The notes below the pieces were generated by a model that was not told where the DNA came from, ran no database searches, and was given only the letters and a program-made list of their open reading frames with translations. A stretch of DNA of 55,490 bases from Vibrio mexicanus (GTDB taxonomy: Bacteria > Pseudomonadota > Gammaproteobacteria > Enterobacterales > Vibrionaceae). Of this stretch, positions 28,401 to 36,246 are shown one piece after another. The stretch spans positions 1-55,490 of the forward strand of contig NZ_JYJP01000086.1 in assembly GCF_001012815.1 (NCBI RefSeq). The letters are read 5' to 3'. The translations under genes were made by a program, and so were the position numbers. How positions within the stretch are numbered: the first letter of the stretch is position 1; every line of letters starts with the position of its first letter.

Positions 28401-28873
28401 TATCACCTGAACTTTTAGTGCAACTACGAAACTACAATGTTATTCGCGATACTTTGATCAACAAGAGCACGAACAGATTCTATATACCATTTAGTGCCAA
28501 AGTTTTGGATTTGGATTCGAGTGCGATACGCGCAAACGTCCAAGTCGCTGATTCCAGCATTAACTATTATCACGGCCCAAGTCGAATTCAAGAGCTGCAG
28601 TGGCCGCCACAAAGTGGTGACTTCTCAGTCAACATTACGATTCAAGATGTGACTGATGAAGGGAAACAGCATGTACTCTCCCATAGCGGACAATGGGCAG
28701 TGCATCGATTATTTGGCGCATCAACGTTAACCAATAATCACAATGGGAGCTTCGTTAGCGACGTAAAAGTATCCGGACGCGATATCAGTTTGAAAATCAC
28801 GCCGCTTACTCAAAGAAATCCGTTCACTTTGGCTGAGTTGTATGGATTTACGCTCCCAGAGAACATTATTTAA
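25475..28873 (+). CDS. tssM: T6SS inner-membrane protein TssM (IcmF family)
   Basis: TssM spans the inner membrane and reaches through the periplasm to TssJ, forming the core of the membrane complex. The 1132-residue product has two N-terminal membrane helices (about 12-29 and 40-61), a cytoplasmic NTPase-like domain, a third helix at about 403-421 (LAMAASITLLVGGGYLLSQN) and a long periplasmic part ending in a beta-rich domain. The P-loop reads LLGNKGSGKAQF (about residues 98-109): the Ser/Thr that should follow GK is alanine, so nucleotide binding may be weak or absent. The companion gene upstream is the TagA/VasL-like gene. Confidence 0.96.
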   Translation: MLRNSLTRNPVIISSLCALILLLSWTAAHYYWLDTLGTNIFWIGIGAIALIYLAFITSLILKRRKTKQDQHIETEEESLAMVIDPLLSASRKKPLYLLLGNKGSGKAQFLNHSNAIKPVDKTRTIKNDFFEWYESDDAAYLKPNPRLVFQEVSASDAGLWNRLIKEVIAFRPRKPFSGCLLFIDFEFIIVNEEDQYDYVLSSLTERIHSIGKETSMSLPLYLFMNKLDKLDGFKEYIQYSTLKSTLEFLSIPLKEAKGALVDYYTDSHNNLVRVIESNALDTASHSNSTSERQSILTFSKQFELCNDKIGKIIERLNDINRGIYTIDFREVFFCSGLQGGRKYNLLAKSCSNYFNLPIIASEHRQLTETPYFVRFLVDSKVLPEAEFAGENKRYLRKIRRNSHLAMAASITLLVGGGYLLSQNLVSNLSVISQLLDINDDTLADSRINDFNADFERAVASIAPTYQAWIDGNLALDEEMLSLNVSRLEPTTKQAYQALIHQITQELMPVVEYGYQLRLSNTQSEQAKSLPLLKAYLMLNDPSKRDTRFLRKQTESTLMRLSTQTDSVNKAMNYLDALFRTEFPAIPISMDIVRATRRTLLAGSNVDLVYNRLLDQADEVDLGTLSIQRAVGFDFSNIFQDDVETEILDINRVFTSMGFSTFYRPRLDLMSEHVIADNWVLGLSNHVVPTKEEQEVFKDTVRKRYTDDYISMWRNALSELKVKRYDNIGELSNAIDLISGPSSPMTAVLNQVYNNTRFSPQGGVAAIIPGGNNPLVAGAIEAATSTAEETIQPDYLLMQRVEHAFQHLNQLQISETANSPTPWEEIITALSRLRTYIKDIADSPNAQMAALEATKARMTSAEADPIIRLRQIAQKSPEPVRSWLLGIVNQSWSVMMAESAKGIQDQWYSEVYARFRDIGLNRYPFNLSASDEISLEDFEHFFAQGGVLDSFVEQNLAQFYDTNLWVPKRVDGEVMPLSPELLVQLRNYNVIRDTLINKSTNRFYIPFSAKVLDLDSSAIRANVQVADSSINYYHGPSRIQELQWPPQSGDFSVNITIQDVTDEGKQHVLSHSGQWAVHRLFGASTLTNNHNGSFVSDVKVSGRDISLKITPLTQRNPFTLAELYGFTLPENII

Positions 28874-28914
28874 TTAAACACAATACATAATAAAACAACG
28901 CAGAGGCACAACTT

Positions 28915-29367
28915 ATGATGTCAAACATGAGCCTACAGGGCTTAGATAAACTGGACCGTAAGATATTATCCAACCTACTATCCAACGGTCGTGAATCGAT
29001 CGCAAACCTTTCTCGTAACATAGGTTTATCCCGTACAGCCGTAGCTGAACGGATTAACCGACTTGAGAAAACTGGAATCATTAAAGGGTATACCGCTCAA
29101 ATTCGCATTGAGAATGAAGGAAGAAAAGCCGCAAGCTACTTACTTATCTCATGTGAAAAAGGTCGTAAAAACGACGTCAGCAATGCACTGAAAGAGTTAC
29201 CAGAAGTAAGACTAACCAGCATTGTGGGCGGCACCTACGATATTATTGCGCTCATTGAGGCGCCTGACCTTCAGTCAATTCACAACCTATGCAATGAAAT
29301 CGAGTCATTTGATGGTATCGGCTCCCTTAATACCACAGTTGTCTTACACCAACCGATCAGACGCTAG
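28915..29367 (+). CDS. Lrp/AsnC-family regulator in the T6SS island
   Basis: A 150-residue feast/famine regulator: N-terminal helix-turn-helix (IANLSRNIGLSRTAVAERINRL) and C-terminal RAM domain with the ligand-site landmark GGTYDIIALIEA. It is clearly different from the global Lrp encoded at 16994-17488. Its position after tssM matches VP1407 of V. parahaemolyticus T6SS1, which has been reported to control that system; this equivalence is from memory. AGAGG precedes the ATG-ATG start. It ends an operon and is closed by a shared terminator. Confidence 0.9.
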   Translation: MMSNMSLQGLDKLDRKILSNLLSNGRESIANLSRNIGLSRTAVAERINRLEKTGIIKGYTAQIRIENEGRKAASYLLISCEKGRKNDVSNALKELPEVRLTSIVGGTYDIIALIEAPDLQSIHNLCNEIESFDGIGSLNTTVVLHQPIRR

Positions 29368-29389
29368 CCTCTATAGACAGTGTTGATGA

Positions 29390-29415
29390 AAAAGCCGCTC
29401 TGAGAGCGGCTTTTC
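29390..29415. terminator. Bidirectional terminator between the Lrp-type gene and tssG
   Basis: AAAGCCGCTCT and AGAGCGGCTTT form an eleven-base-pair stem with a short loop. U-runs follow on both strands (TTTTCC on plus, TTTTTCATC on minus), as fits the convergent genes. Confidence 0.87.
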
Positions 29416-29416
29416 C

Positions 29417-30415
29417 TTATATATTGCCTATAGCATGGATACTCATATCATGAGACGTAGGGTTCCCAAGCCAAAGGGTTTGACCTAACCTGTTTGCTTC
29501 TCCGTGCCCTAACTTGTTTTTCGGTACAGTTTTAACATCCACGGTAAGGACCAAATCCCAAGACATGGGATCTCGAAGAATAAAACGCATTAAACCAAGT
29601 AAAATCTCGTGGTTATCACCACCTCTGGAAAATTGAACGAACTGACGAAAGTCGATACCTCTAATATGCAGGTTAAACTTGCCATTCAAGTCTTTTAACC
29701 GCTGCCCTAGGTGTAGATCATGACCTAAAATACAATTTACTTGATTCAATATATTTCTTTGTGAGGGAGCAATGGATACCCGCCGCAGCACCCATTCTTC
29801 TATCTCTACATTTTCCAAAGTGAAATAGTGAGCAACAATACCGGCAATCATTTTTGGTGAACGCGTCCGAGTGGACAATTGGTTCACATAAGAAAGCAGT
29901 TTGGCACGGTCAAGCTCGACGGTTTCTCGCTCCTGAATAACACTCGACAGACCAGCCAAGTGCAACATCCTTTCTGAAAAACGATCCTTTGCGCCTGATT
30001 CATACAAGACGTGATAACGGTATTTCTTCCACACCCGATAAAGTAACGATACATACCGGTTATGGAAAAAATCAAAAAAGTCCTTTACCGGGTTATCTTC
30101 AGGGTCCCTACCTGCCAATTTCTCTGTATAAGAAGTTGGCAGTGGCGAACTTGATCCATGTAAACCCAAAAAGTTAACTTCGATATTCGTGTAGTCAAAA
30201 TCAGCAATCGATAAGGTTTCGATGCTATCTATATCTGCTTTTGGAAAACATAGATTTGGACTAACCGAAAACCGAATGTACTCCTGATGAAAATGTTTGT
30301 TCTCTCCAACCGCTTCGAAATCATGGTCAATGGAAGTTTGATAGTGTTTTTCTAGCAAGGAAACCGCTTGGAAAAAGCTAAACTCATGAGTCTCTTTTAC
30401 TAAAGTTTCGATCAT
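29417..30415 (-). CDS. tssG: T6SS baseplate protein TssG
   Basis: TssG pairs with TssF in the baseplate wedge. The 332-residue product shows the family start (FSFFQAVSLLEKHYQ) and the diagnostic NFLGLHGSSSPLPTSYTE segment near residue 80-97, with normal length. Its start overlaps the tssF stop as ATGA. It is the last gene of the leftward main operon. Confidence 0.95.
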   Translation of the reverse strand: MIETLVKETHEFSFFQAVSLLEKHYQTSIDHDFEAVGENKHFHQEYIRFSVSPNLCFPKADIDSIETLSIADFDYTNIEVNFLGLHGSSSPLPTSYTEKLAGRDPEDNPVKDFFDFFHNRYVSLLYRVWKKYRYHVLYESGAKDRFSERMLHLAGLSSVIQERETVELDRAKLLSYVNQLSTRTRSPKMIAGIVAHYFTLENVEIEEWVLRRVSIAPSQRNILNQVNCILGHDLHLGQRLKDLNGKFNLHIRGIDFRQFVQFSRGGDNHEILLGLMRFILRDPMSWDLVLTVDVKTVPKNKLGHGEANRLGQTLWLGNPTSHDMSIHAIGNI

Positions 30416-32160
30416 AATATTGTTTGCTGCCCCACCAAACTTGACCAGAGGTAGGTTTCTCCAGTTTTTTCGTCGAACACTTTGAGTTCAGTGAAAGAGT
30501 TAACACTGGAGTACAAACGAATAAACTCGTTGAGTACACTTGCCATCAAAAACATATCTCCCTCATTGACGAAGTAACTGGAGTCCGCGTTAATAGTTAA
30601 CTGACTACCTCTAACTGAGACACCTCGAAATACGCGGTCAATCGGTTTTAGCGTTGTAGATCGTATCCCTTCCAGTCGGTGCAATGACGCTCGATGTGCT
30701 TGGCGATTAGCGCGCGAAGGAAAGTCGTAAGTTGACAATAGTATTTTGAGTACATCTTCATTCGCCAATGACAGGTAGTTCAGTGACATATTGGCGATTA
30801 ACTGCCACTGGAGCTCACCTGATGTCTGTGGGCTTACCGATTCAGTGGGCTTAGTCAGATTTGTAAATGACGCAAACGCGGGAGATTTATGCGTGGTATA
30901 AATAATATCCCCAACCGACAACCTTTCACTGAGGTCAGCGTTACTGCATAAGAGTTTCATCAATACTGTTTCAGAACCTAGGCTAGCAACATCGCTATTA
31001 TGGCTGTGGAAGGAAATATACCTTTCTAATCCTCGTCCATTAATTCGTTCTGCCACTTTCGATTTATAGAAATCCTGCTGACTTTTTTGGTTGATGTGGT
31101 GCTCGAACGATTCAAATTCAATGAGCTTTTTACGACGCCTCTCCTCTTTGTTCCAACTGTCGACTGACTCTATTGAATACACTTCGTAGTGCTCTTGATT
31201 TTCACTTTGAGGGCGAACTTTGTACTCATTGCGGCGATGCTCTAAACGTATCGGGTCGCTGTCCTGTTCGAAAAGATTAACAATCGGCGTGCAATGCAAA
31301 CGGAAGTGTTTTTGCTTAACGATGACTTCTGAGGGTAAAGCTCGGTTAAACACAAAATTAACCGTAAGGTGGGAACGTTGTGGTACCCCTTTCAGCCACT
31401 CCAAGCCTTCAATATCGACAAACATAAATTTTTCAGGCAAAGAGAAATACTCTTGAAGCAACCGATATCCTGAAAACGAATTGTCACCGTAAGGTAACAT
31501 TGCTTCTTCTTCCCTGTAACCCACAGGCTTTATCTGATTTGGCAATAAACGATGTGTGAAGCCGCCACCAGCGTCAAGTTCGATACAATCAAGATAGCGA
31601 AACAGCCATAGAAAAATAGGTCGAGTAATATGCAGTTCACCGTGCAAATGGAGCCTAAGCGTATTCAGGTTGATCTTCGATATGTCTACCCCATTCTCTC
31701 CGGCTAAGGAAACTGATATCGTTGAATTGGAACGGCTATTTGTTTGATTCACCTGATCAATTCTCAACGGATAGATATCCACATCGTAACACGTCCTAAA
31801 AAGACACTGGGTTCCCTCGACTTGCTCGCTTGCCATTTCAGCACCCCGAGCAATAGTCGTCCGCTCGGTCACACTCCCTGAATGTGGTTTCAACTCGCTA
31901 ATCGACATTGACGGAACCGAGCGCATGTAATGCGGCCACAACAAGTTCACTAAAGATTGAGTCAACTCTGGAAGCTCATCATCGATTTTTTCACGAATGC
32001 GGCCTGTCAAAAAAGCAAAACCTTCTAACAAACGTTCTACGTCAGGATCAAACGTTCCTTCAGATAGAAAGTGCGTTAGCTTAGGATGATATTTTGCAAA
32101 CTCACTGCCCGATTCTCGTAGGTAGGTCAGCTCGTCTTGAAAGTACTTACTACTACTCAC
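30412..32160 (-). CDS. tssF: T6SS baseplate protein TssF
   Basis: The largest wedge protein of the baseplate, 582 residues. The family N-terminus is clear: FQDELTYLRESGSEFAKYHP followed by DPDVERLLEGFAFLTGRI. The C-terminus overlaps tssG (ATGA). It lies 12 bases after tssE, in the usual tssE-tssF-tssG order. Confidence 0.96.
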   Translation of the reverse strand: MSSSKYFQDELTYLRESGSEFAKYHPKLTHFLSEGTFDPDVERLLEGFAFLTGRIREKIDDELPELTQSLVNLLWPHYMRSVPSMSISELKPHSGSVTERTTIARGAEMASEQVEGTQCLFRTCYDVDIYPLRIDQVNQTNSRSNSTISVSLAGENGVDISKINLNTLRLHLHGELHITRPIFLWLFRYLDCIELDAGGGFTHRLLPNQIKPVGYREEEAMLPYGDNSFSGYRLLQEYFSLPEKFMFVDIEGLEWLKGVPQRSHLTVNFVFNRALPSEVIVKQKHFRLHCTPIVNLFEQDSDPIRLEHRRNEYKVRPQSENQEHYEVYSIESVDSWNKEERRRKKLIEFESFEHHINQKSQQDFYKSKVAERINGRGLERYISFHSHNSDVASLGSETVLMKLLCSNADLSERLSVGDIIYTTHKSPAFASFTNLTKPTESVSPQTSGELQWQLIANMSLNYLSLANEDVLKILLSTYDFPSRANRQAHRASLHRLEGIRSTTLKPIDRVFRGVSVRGSQLTINADSSYFVNEGDMFLMASVLNEFIRLYSSVNSFTELKVFDEKTGETYLWSSLVGQQTIL

Positions 32161-32172
32161 TGGAGTCCTCTT

Positions 32173-32583
32173 TTATACATTGAACTGGCCATCAGTTCCT
32201 AAAAACACATTAATGGCCAACGGGACATTACCTCCGTTATGTGTAACAACTCCGCTGATCCCGAACCCAAGTTGCAAGGGGTTATGATGATCCTCTCGGT
32301 AATGGACAGACACGTCTTGTAGGCGTGGCTCAAATTTGGCGATGGTCTCTTGAATGTTTTGTTGAACGGTACGCACTAGGTTGGAGTTACTAGCAAGTAC
32401 ATCATTAAAGTCTGGCAGGCCATAATCACCATCTATCATCGCGTTGCCCGAGTGGGTATTGAGTAGATCAGCTAAATGATTGTGTACAGACTCGATCAAA
32501 TGTTGATGAGAATAAACTCGTTCGTAGGAGTTCTTCGGCTCTCCTAATTCGATTCTCTCCAATAAACGGAAACCTTTTTCCAT
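32173..32583 (-). CDS. tssE: T6SS baseplate protein TssE (gp25-like)
   Basis: TssE is the homologue of phage T4 gp25 and starts sheath polymerisation from the baseplate. The 136-residue product has the gp25 domain with landmarks DYGLPDFND and FEPRLQDVSVHY, normal for the family. It is separated from tssC by a terminator-like hairpin (32611-32637), so its level may be lower than that of the sheath genes. Confidence 0.95.
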   Translation of the reverse strand: MEKGFRLLERIELGEPKNSYERVYSHQHLIESVHNHLADLLNTHSGNAMIDGDYGLPDFNDVLASNSNLVRTVQQNIQETIAKFEPRLQDVSVHYREDHHNPLQLGFGISGVVTHNGGNVPLAINVFLGTDGQFNV

Positions 32584-32610
32584 GCTGAATCACCACGTAA
32601 ATTCCAAGAA

Positions 32611-32637
32611 AAACAGCCAGGCAAAGCCTGGCTGTTT
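32611..32637 (-). terminator. Terminator-like hairpin between tssC and tssE
   Basis: On the minus strand AAACAGCCAGGC and GCCTGGCTGTTT form a perfect twelve-base-pair stem with a three-base loop, then TTCTTGG gives a U-rich end. It lies directly after the tssC stop and before tssE within one operon. It may end most transcripts after the abundant sheath genes or protect their 3-prime end. Confidence 0.8.
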
Positions 32638-32649
32638 GTCGACAGCGAG

Positions 32650-34128
32650 TTACTGCTGGTCCAATTTACCCACAAGCGATAAATCGAAACTCGCGCCCAT
32701 GTACTTGAAGTGTGGACGAACAGACATTGATACCTTGTACCAACCTGGATCGCCCTCTACGTCAGAAACAACCACTTTCGCTGCACGTAGTGGGCGGCGT
32801 CCGCGCACTTCTGCTGGTGGATTCTCTTGGTCTGATACATACTGACGAATCCATTTATTCAGCTCGATTTCTAGATCCGAACGCTCTTTCCAAGAACCGA
32901 TTTGTTCACGCTGCAGAACTTTAATGTAGTGAGCTAGGCGGTTGATAATAAACATGTAAGGTAACTGAGTACCCAACTTGTAATTCATTTCCGCTTGCTT
33001 ACCTTCTGGTGTATTGGCAAAAATCTTTGGTTTTTGTACTGAGTTTGCTGAGAAGAATGATGCGTTGTCAGAGCCTTTACGCATTGTCAGCGCAATAAAG
33101 CCCTCTTCTGCCAATTCGAACTCTCGACGGTCTGAAACCAAAATTTCCGTTGGGATCTTAGTTTCAATTTGGCCCATAGATTCGTAGTTGTATACAGGAA
33201 GGTCAAATACTGCACCACCACTTTGCGGTCCGATGATGTTTGGACACCAACGGTATTTCGCAAATGACTCACTAATTTTTGAAGCCATTGCGTAAGCGGA
33301 GTTACCCCAAAGGAAATTATCGTGAGAATCCGTTACCATCTCATCGTAATCAAACGCTTTGATTGGATTATCTTCCACTGAGTAAGGTGTACGTAGCATG
33401 AAACGAGACGTACATAAGCCTAGGTAACGTGCATCCTCATGCTCACGTAGGCCACGCCACTTGGTGTACTGCGGCCCTTCAAATACAGACTTAAGGTCTT
33501 TTAGATTTGGAAGCTCTTCGTAAGTATCAACACCAAAGAACTTAGCGGACGCTGAAGTCACAAATGGTGCATGTGACATTGCGCCAACATTCGCCATGTA
33601 CTCCATCAGTTTAATGTCTGGAGAAGACGCTGATAGTTGGTAGTCACAGATAACTGCACCAACAGGTTTACCACCGAACTGGCCATACTCACGCGTGTAG
33701 ATTTGCTTGTAAAGCCCAGACTTCACCACTTCTGGCGCATCCTCAAAATCATCCAGTACTTCATCTTTCTTCGCAGAAATCAGCTCAATCTGAATGTTTT
33801 CACGGAAATCTGTATGGTCTACCAAGTACTTTAGACCACGCCATGTTGACTCAACAGCTTGAACTTCATCGCTATGAAGGATTGCGTCAACTTGCTTAGA
33901 TAGTTTTTGATCAATTTCACAGATCATTAGGTCAACCAATGATTGATCGACTTTCTCAGTGTTTGAACTGCTCAGTAGCTCGCCAATGAATGCTTCAACA
34001 CCGCGTTTTGCAATATCAAAACCTTCATCACTTGGCTTCAAGCGTGTTTCGTTCAAAATACTGTCTAATAGAGAGCCTGACTCCGCTAGAGAGGCTTGCT
34101 GTTCAGGCGCTTGTGCTTCTACCGTCAT
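32650..34128 (-). CDS. tssC: T6SS contractile sheath large subunit TssC
   Basis: TssC forms with TssB the contractile sheath that drives the Hcp tube outward. The 492-residue product is typical (landmarks STWRGLKYLVDHTDF, GAVICDYQLS, PYMFIINRLAHYIKVLQREQIG, and RPHFKYMGASFDLSLVGKL at the end). AAGGA precedes the ATG, and its start lies eight bases after the repaired tssB stop. Confidence 0.98.
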   Translation of the reverse strand: MTVEAQAPEQQASLAESGSLLDSILNETRLKPSDEGFDIAKRGVEAFIGELLSSSNTEKVDQSLVDLMICEIDQKLSKQVDAILHSDEVQAVESTWRGLKYLVDHTDFRENIQIELISAKKDEVLDDFEDAPEVVKSGLYKQIYTREYGQFGGKPVGAVICDYQLSASSPDIKLMEYMANVGAMSHAPFVTSASAKFFGVDTYEELPNLKDLKSVFEGPQYTKWRGLREHEDARYLGLCTSRFMLRTPYSVEDNPIKAFDYDEMVTDSHDNFLWGNSAYAMASKISESFAKYRWCPNIIGPQSGGAVFDLPVYNYESMGQIETKIPTEILVSDRREFELAEEGFIALTMRKGSDNASFFSANSVQKPKIFANTPEGKQAEMNYKLGTQLPYMFIINRLAHYIKVLQREQIGSWKERSDLEIELNKWIRQYVSDQENPPAEVRGRRPLRAAKVVVSDVEGDPGWYKVSMSVRPHFKYMGASFDLSLVGKLDQQ

Positions 34129-34136
34129 GATATTCC

Positions 34137-34641
34137 TTACTCTTCTTTAGCTTCTTTTTCATCGCCGATGCTTAGCTCAGCAAGAAGTTTGTTACGTGCT
34201 TCTTCATCCTGAAGTACTGAGCAATTTTCTTGCGAAATGCCGGTACGTTACCTAGGGGCCTTTTAATGCCACTAAAGCTTCACGAAGCTCTAGCAGACTA
34301 TTCAGCTCAGGAACTTTCTTCGCAATCGCCTCTGGCGAGAAATCACTCATGTTCTTGAACGTTAGATCGACGCCTAACTGCGCACCTTCTTCTTCAGACA
34401 AGCGGTTATCAACGTTAACTTTTACATTTGGCGCATAGCCTTCTAGCACTTCGTTAAAGTTATCTTTGTCGATGTTAATCGGCGTGCGATCTTCAATTGG
34501 CGTTTCGTCTGAACGAGCAGAGAAATCACCAACAACCATCATACTTAGCGGCAGTTCTACGTCCTCTTGCGCATCTCCTGTCGCTGGAACATAACGGATA
34601 TTGATTCGCTCTTTTGGAGCAACCGAGCCATCACGTGACAT
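34137..34641 (-). CDS. tssB: T6SS contractile sheath small subunit TssB, two frameshifts near its end
   Basis: TssB is the small sheath subunit. The first 129 residues are normal (KERINIRYVPATGD, LPLSMMVVGDFSAR, LLELREALVALKGP), then a stop at 34252 cuts the frame about 38 residues short. Two single-base additions restore the family end: one C near 34255-34258 (giving ALKGPLGNVPAFRKKI) and one G near 34217 (giving AQVLQDEEARNKLLAEL), with the stop at 34137, eight bases before tssC. The repaired protein has about 168 residues, the family length. As printed, the protein would lack the C-terminal part, which in other TssB proteins is needed for sheath formation and ClpV docking, so errors in the sequence are more likely than loss. 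Confidence 0.93.
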
Positions 34642-34672
34642 AATTAGTTCCTTATCTAATTGTGTTTATTAA

Positions 34673-36244
34673 TCAATTTAAACCCCAATCTTGGTACTTT
34701 TGGGGCCGCTGTTCGTCTGAGGGATAGAGCGCTTTTAACGTCGCTTCTACTAAACCATTCAACTGGGCAGCTAGGTGAGGTTCCCATTGGGGAAGATTCG
34801 ACTCTTTGCAGATATCTAAAACGCTTTCCAGATATGGCATACACAAGGAGTACAAACCGACTTGGTGATAGATTTTCACCATTTTCAAATGCAGCAAAAA
34901 TCGCCCTCTCCCCGAGCCTTCTTGGTCCAGTTTGGTGGCTAAATCTGCTACATGTTCTCCCAAATTGTCTAATGTCACGCAGCTCACATCCTCTTCGTCA
35001 TCAACAAAAATGCTGGTTTGTAGACTTGTCGTATTTGAGGTTGCGCTTGACTCAATCCATCGCAGAGTTTCGTCGCTAGCAAATGGGAGTTGATCTTTGA
35101 ACTTCAGCGTTTCAATACCGTTTAGGCCTTGTGTAAGGGCAAATACTTCTTGCTTTACTGCATCCGCCGCTTGCTGGTAACCCAATTGATTCAACATACT
35201 GAAAACGTAATAGTGGCCGGTGAGCCAAAACGGCGCATCGGTAAGAATTTTCTCAAGGCGCTTGACTGTCGCTAAATCGCCGCCTTGTTTGGACTTTTCT
35301 TCAAACTCAGCTTGCTGATCCGCTGACACGGCTAATCGAAGTTCGGTCACTTGTTCTCGATCGTCAGGAAGAGAGTCAATATCTTCCCAAGTTAAATGCC
35401 GATAAACTCGATACGCCAACGGATCACTAGGCTTTGTTGATAGCAGCATTTCAGCAACATTCTTCAAGGTGCGTTTGGCAACCGTGGGAGACGAGAAATC
35501 AACATCAAGCTCAACCTGAGGCCTTTCCTGTTTCGCCTGCACTGTAGGCTGAGCCGTTTGCTCTTGAGTTATTGATGTGGATGGCGATTCGGGTAAATGT
35601 TCATCGTTTGGTGTTACGGATGGAGGCGTATCAATTAAATTTGGTTTAGCTTCTGCTGACTCTTGCACAGCACTTTCTTTGATCGGTACCGTTTCAGACA
35701 TTATTGCAGATCGTTCTTTGATCTCGTTTAAGACACTTCTAATTTCGAAGAAGTCGACGTCTGCATCTGGAAAACACTCATCAAAGCGCTGCTGAGCCTC
35801 TCCAATCAATGTTAATGATTGTTCTAGTAACTGGGACGCTTCTTCATTGATCGATAGTTTCCTTGCCGCCAGTTCAATTTGATGGTTAAACCATTCAATC
35901 GCACCGTCACGAGCACGCTTTCGCTTTGGATAAAGAGTATTCCCAAAATCATCCAGTAGTTGATTAAAAAGCCTCAAACCTTGCACTAAACCTGAGAAGC
36001 CCAACTCTTCCATAAGAGCGCGGGTTAAGTAGCAGATCGCTTTAATATCTTTACTGTGTTGAGATAACACTTCTTTTGAATGCTTTTCGACAACAGTCCA
36101 GCTAACTGTTTCACCAAACAGAGAGCCGAACTTTTTGACCTCCGCTTCCATCATCTCGTAGCAAAACTCGTAGCGAGCATCATCACCAGATGGAGAGTTT
36201 TCAGTGATCGGTAATGTAAGTGCGGCTAAATCTTGAATACTCAT
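34673..36244 (-). CDS. tssA: T6SS baseplate/sheath-assembly protein TssA
   Basis: TssA caps the growing sheath-tube and coordinates assembly. The 523-residue product has an N-terminal ImpA_N domain (SWTVVEKHSKEVLSQHSKDIKAICYLTRALMEELGF, landmark stretch at about 50-85), a central Ser/Pro/Gln-rich linker (about 195-265) and a C-terminal helical domain of the long VCA0119-like class. I chose the ATG at 36244, with GAGG upstream, over the TTG two codons earlier that overlaps the kinase stop. It sits between the kinase gene and tssB. Confidence 0.93.
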   Translation of the reverse strand: MSIQDLAALTLPITENSPSGDDARYEFCYEMMEAEVKKFGSLFGETVSWTVVEKHSKEVLSQHSKDIKAICYLTRALMEELGFSGLVQGLRLFNQLLDDFGNTLYPKRKRARDGAIEWFNHQIELAARKLSINEEASQLLEQSLTLIGEAQQRFDECFPDADVDFFEIRSVLNEIKERSAIMSETVPIKESAVQESAEAKPNLIDTPPSVTPNDEHLPESPSTSITQEQTAQPTVQAKQERPQVELDVDFSSPTVAKRTLKNVAEMLLSTKPSDPLAYRVYRHLTWEDIDSLPDDREQVTELRLAVSADQQAEFEEKSKQGGDLATVKRLEKILTDAPFWLTGHYYVFSMLNQLGYQQAADAVKQEVFALTQGLNGIETLKFKDQLPFASDETLRWIESSATSNTTSLQTSIFVDDEEDVSCVTLDNLGEHVADLATKLDQEGSGRGRFLLHLKMVKIYHQVGLYSLCMPYLESVLDICKESNLPQWEPHLAAQLNGLVEATLKALYPSDEQRPQKYQDWGLN

Positions 36245-36246
36245 AC

